Positions 5,540-7,238 of a stretch of 7,238 nucleotides of DNA are shown piece by piece. The notes below the pieces were generated by a model. It ran no database searches. It had not been told where the DNA came from and saw only the letters and a program-made list of their open reading frames with translations. The stretch covers positions 3,599 through 10,836 of the forward strand of contig JAHZES010000059.1 of the NCBI GenBank assembly GCA_019421725.1, in the 5' to 3' direction. Positions within the stretch are counted from its first letter, which is position 1, and the number at the start of each line of letters is the position of its first letter. The position numbers were made by a program, and so were the translations under genes. The DNA comes from Clostridiales bacterium. Its GTDB lineage: Bacteria; Bacillota; Clostridia; Oscillospirales; Acutalibacteraceae.

Positions 5540-5902
5540 TTACTTCGTTTCCGCCTCGTCGTGCACCGTGTCACAGCTGCCGATCGCCCATTTTTTGATG
5601 CGCACCTTGCTGCGGTCTGCGCCTGTTTCGATCACGATGGATTCGGTTTCATCCTTGATGCTGACCACACGGCCCATAATTCCGCCGATCGTGGTAATAT
5701 CATCGCCAACCTGCAGATTGTCACGCATTTTCTGCTCAGCCTTTTTACGCTTGTTCTGCGGACGAATCAGCATAAAATACATCAGAACGACCATCAACAG
5801 AATCGGAAGCAGGCTAACCAGCAGAGAAACCGTAGAATTACCCTGCTCCGGCGTTGACCCGGCCGCAGTGCTTGCAAGGAAAATCATTTGCGAAATCATC
5901 AT
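5540..5902 (-). CDS. yajC: Preprotein translocase subunit YajC
   Basis: YajC is a small single-pass membrane protein that associates with SecDF and the SecYEG translocon. The 120-residue product has one strong transmembrane helix (about 25-45) followed by the hallmark LIRPQNKRKKAEQKM (45-59). The cytoplasmic domain contains the conserved GDDITTIGGIMGRV (66-79) and a beta-rich tail. The start was set at the ATG at 5902 because the ribosome site GAGGAG (5914-5919) would overlap the alternative GTG at 5914. A second ATG follows immediately. A promoter with a consensus TATAAT lies just upstream, so it can be expressed apart from tgt. tgt-yajC linkage is widespread in bacteria. Confidence 0.95.
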   Translation of the reverse strand: MMISQMIFLASTAAGSTPEQGNSTVSLLVSLLPILLMVVLMYFMLIRPQNKRKKAEQKMRDNLQVGDDITTIGGIMGRVVSIKDETESIVIETGADRSKVRIKKWAIGSCDTVHDEAETK

Positions 5903-5913
5903 TTGTTTGTACA

Positions 5914-5919
5914 CTCCTC
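5914..5919 (-). promoter_or_regulatory. yajC: Shine-Dalgarno site deciding the yajC start
   Basis: GAGGAG on the minus strand lies 11 bases before the ATG at 5902 and directly abuts the upstream GTG (5912-5914), which leaves no room for initiation there. Confidence 0.65.
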
Positions 5920-5935
5920 AAAAAGTTATGCATTT

Positions 5936-5964
5936 ATTATAACAACAATCCCTCGCTCCTGCAA
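5936..5964 (-). promoter_or_regulatory. yajC: Internal sigma-A promoter for yajC
   Basis: A consensus TATAAT (5936-5941) is preceded after 17 bases by TTGCAG (5959-5964), four of six matches to the -35 box. It sits in the 96-base tgt-yajC gap and predicts a start near 5929, about 27 bases before the yajC ATG. No strong terminator follows tgt, so this adds to read-through. Confidence 0.65.
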
Positions 5965-5998
5965 GAGAGTTTACAAGAGTTAACAGATTTTTTGCTTT

Positions 5999-7129
5999 TT
6001 AAATTCTTCGATCCAGTTTTTCAAAATTTTCCGCGTGGAACTGCGCGAAACGATCTTCCTCAAGCGCCGTACGTATACGTTCCATCAGCGTGTTGTAAAA
6101 CCAGAGATTGTGCATTACGGAAAGGCGCATGGCGAGCATTTCCCCGCTTTTAAACAGGTGGCGAATATAAGCGCGGGAAAAGTTTCTGCACACAGGACAG
6201 TCGCATTCCGGATCCAACGGCAGCGGATCTGCCTGATATTTGTTATTCATGATGTTCAGCGCGCCGTTCCAGGTAAAAATTCTGCCGTGGCGGGCATTGC
6301 GGCTCGGCATGACGCAATCGAACATATCCACGCCGAGCCGAACTGCTTCCAGAATATTGCCCGGTGTGCCGACTCCCATTAGATAGCGCGGTTTTTCCGG
6401 CGGCATTTCCGGCTCAACAACGGAAATAATTCGATACATATCGGCCGCAGGCTCTCCAACAGCCAATCCGCCAATTGCATAACCGTCCAGATCAAGCTTT
6501 GCGATCGTTTTCATGTTCTCCACACGCAGACTGTCAAACGTGCAGCCCTGATTGATACCAAACAGCCATTGCTTTGGATTGATTGCGTCTCCCGAAGCAT
6601 TCAGACGCTTCATTTCTGCCTTGCAGCGCTCCAGCCAGCGCACCGTACGCGCACAGGACTGACGTGCATAATCCAGCTGCGCCGGATTTTTTACGCATTC
6701 GTCAAATGCCATGGCAATCGTTGAACCCAGGTGGGACTGAATCTGCATGCTTTCCTCCGGCCCCATAAAAATGCGGGTACCGTCTACGTGCGATGCAAAC
6801 TGTACGCCCTCCTCGGTAATTTTTCTCAAAGGAGCAAGTGAAAAAACCTGAAACCCGCCGCTGTCTGTCAGCACAGGACCGCTCCAACGCGTAAATTCCC
6901 GAACACCGCCAAGCGAATGAATAAGTTCATCCCCCGGGCGAATGTGAAGGTGGTAGGTATTACAAAGCTGAATCTGGCATTTCAGCTCTTTTAAATCGAG
7001 CGCCGAAACAGCTCCCTTGATGGCGCCGCTGGTCGCTACATTCATAAATACGGGGGTCTGAACGGTTCCATGGGGCGTCTCCAGTACCCCACGGCGGGCG
7101 CGGCCCTCCTGTTTGATAATTTTAAGCAT
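5999..7129 (-). CDS. tgt: tRNA-guanine(34) transglycosylase (bacterial Tgt)
   Basis: Tgt replaces guanine-34 in GUN-anticodon tRNAs with the queuosine precursor preQ1. The 376-residue product is full length for the TIM-barrel enzyme. Visible motifs include LTDSGGFQVF (87-96; Asp89 as the general acid/base residue), AFDEC (141-145; Asp143 and Cys145 contact the base), FGINQG (190-195), GYAIGGLAVGE (216-226) and GVDMFDCVMPSRNARHG (266-282; Asp271 as nucleophile). The zinc site is complete: Cys309, Cys311, Cys314 and His340. The Cys145 and Val224 equivalents favour preQ1 over queuine by analogy with Zymomonas Tgt, although some clostridial enzymes reportedly accept queuine. MNVATSGAIKG (29-39) differs from the common MPVGTxxxVKA form. 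The ribosome site is unclear: GGAAAGG is 12 bases away and GAGAG 5 bases away. It is the first gene after a strong promoter with a structured leader. Confidence 0.97.
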   Translation of the reverse strand: MLKIIKQEGRARRGVLETPHGTVQTPVFMNVATSGAIKGAVSALDLKELKCQIQLCNTYHLHIRPGDELIHSLGGVREFTRWSGPVLTDSGGFQVFSLAPLRKITEEGVQFASHVDGTRIFMGPEESMQIQSHLGSTIAMAFDECVKNPAQLDYARQSCARTVRWLERCKAEMKRLNASGDAINPKQWLFGINQGCTFDSLRVENMKTIAKLDLDGYAIGGLAVGEPAADMYRIISVVEPEMPPEKPRYLMGVGTPGNILEAVRLGVDMFDCVMPSRNARHGRIFTWNGALNIMNNKYQADPLPLDPECDCPVCRNFSRAYIRHLFKSGEMLAMRLSVMHNLWFYNTLMERIRTALEEDRFAQFHAENFEKLDRRI

Positions 7130-7160
7130 CGGATCTCTCAGCCTTTCCGCTCAAATTTAT

Positions 7161-7203
7161 AAAAACGGACGGTACGCCGGTGCCCCAGCATACCGCCCTT
7201 TTT
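7161..7203 (-). promoter_or_regulatory. tgt: Terminator-like hairpin at the 5' end of the tgt leader
   Basis: In minus-strand RNA GGGCGGUAUGCUGG (7185-7198) pairs with CCGGCGUACCGUCC (7167-7180) as 14 uninterrupted pairs including three G.U, around a GGCA loop. G and five U (7161-7165) follow, then AU. Five A (7199-7203) before the stem could also pair with the U-tract. On the plus strand the three G.U pairs become A.C mismatches, so the structure suits minus-strand RNA. The promoter at 7208-7236 predicts a start near 7201, placing the hairpin at the very 5' end of tgt mRNA. It may be an attenuator or a 5' stabiliser, or simply a terminator for a gene to the right. Confidence 0.7.
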
Positions 7204-7207
7204 ATTT

Positions 7208-7236
7208 ATTATATCGGCTTTTATGCGGGAAGTCAA
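7208..7236 (-). promoter_or_regulatory. tgt: Strong sigma-A promoter for the tgt cluster
   Basis: TTGACT (7231-7236) and a consensus TATAAT (7208-7213) are exactly 17 bases apart on the minus strand. It is the best promoter in the window. The predicted start near 7201 gives a leader of about 72 bases before the tgt ATG. Confidence 0.88.
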
Positions 7237-7238
7237 CG

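Noticed and set aside
5297..5857. Plus-strand open frame of 186 codons
   Set aside because: It lies across the yajC and TIGR04086 genes, both recognisable on the minus strand. Its translation has low-complexity, His/Gln/Arg-rich stretches typical of a shadow frame.
7161..7203. preQ1 riboswitch in the tgt leader
   Set aside because: The leader begins with a single long hairpin. I see neither the short stem plus A-rich tail pseudoknot of preQ1-I nor the preQ1-II architecture.

Overview
The window looks like chromosomal DNA of an anaerobic, endospore-forming Firmicute, most likely class Clostridia and probably an Oscillospirales/Ruminococcaceae-type organism. This rests on a SpoIIM homologue, a tgt-yajC-TIGR04086 gene order that I recall from Clostridia, purine-rich Shine-Dalgarno sites, and sigma-A promoters of the TTGACT-17-TATAAT type. 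The lineage is an inference. No mobile element, CRISPR array, tRNA or rRNA is visible.

Layout. Bases 1-401 hold no confident gene. They carry a near-consensus sigma-A promoter firing leftwards out of the window (32-60), a small perfect hairpin (91-107), and a possible frame-broken minus-strand gene remnant (108-336). galM (aldose 1-epimerase) occupies 402-1382 on the plus strand. It keeps its catalytic residues but lacks roughly 18-23 residues before its C-terminal part. A 23-bp perfect bidirectional terminator (1388-1441) separates it from the convergent genes. Everything from 1444 to the right edge is on the minus strand. Read in transcription order from the right, that is: a strong promoter and a 14-bp hairpin with a U-tract, tgt, an internal promoter, yajC, a TIGR04086 membrane protein, a small CxxC reading frame whose start looks broken, proC, spoIIM, a DUF624/YesL-like membrane protein, a terminator, a fresh sigma-A promoter, and a YgjV-family membrane protein.

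How the genes fit together. tgt (tRNA queuosine/preQ1 exchange) and yajC (Sec accessory subunit) form the housekeeping front of the minus-strand cluster. proC makes proline. Four multi-pass membrane proteins (TIGR04086, SpoIIM, DUF624 and YgjV families) fill the rest, with SpoIIM the sporulation-linked member. The genes look co-directional rather than functionally unified, and internal promoters suggest several overlapping transcripts.

Most useful observations. (1) The tgt 5' leader starts with a 14-bp hairpin that is fully paired only in the minus-strand RNA, where three G.U pairs appear, and a U5 tract follows it. (2) A 56-codon frame encoding a YCAVCG motif ends in an ATGA overlap with proC and would start at a well-placed ATG if one A were removed. 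(3) galM has a precise in-frame loss. (4) A short remnant at the left can be restored to one reading frame by removing one G. I see no evidence for a wholly new multi-gene system.
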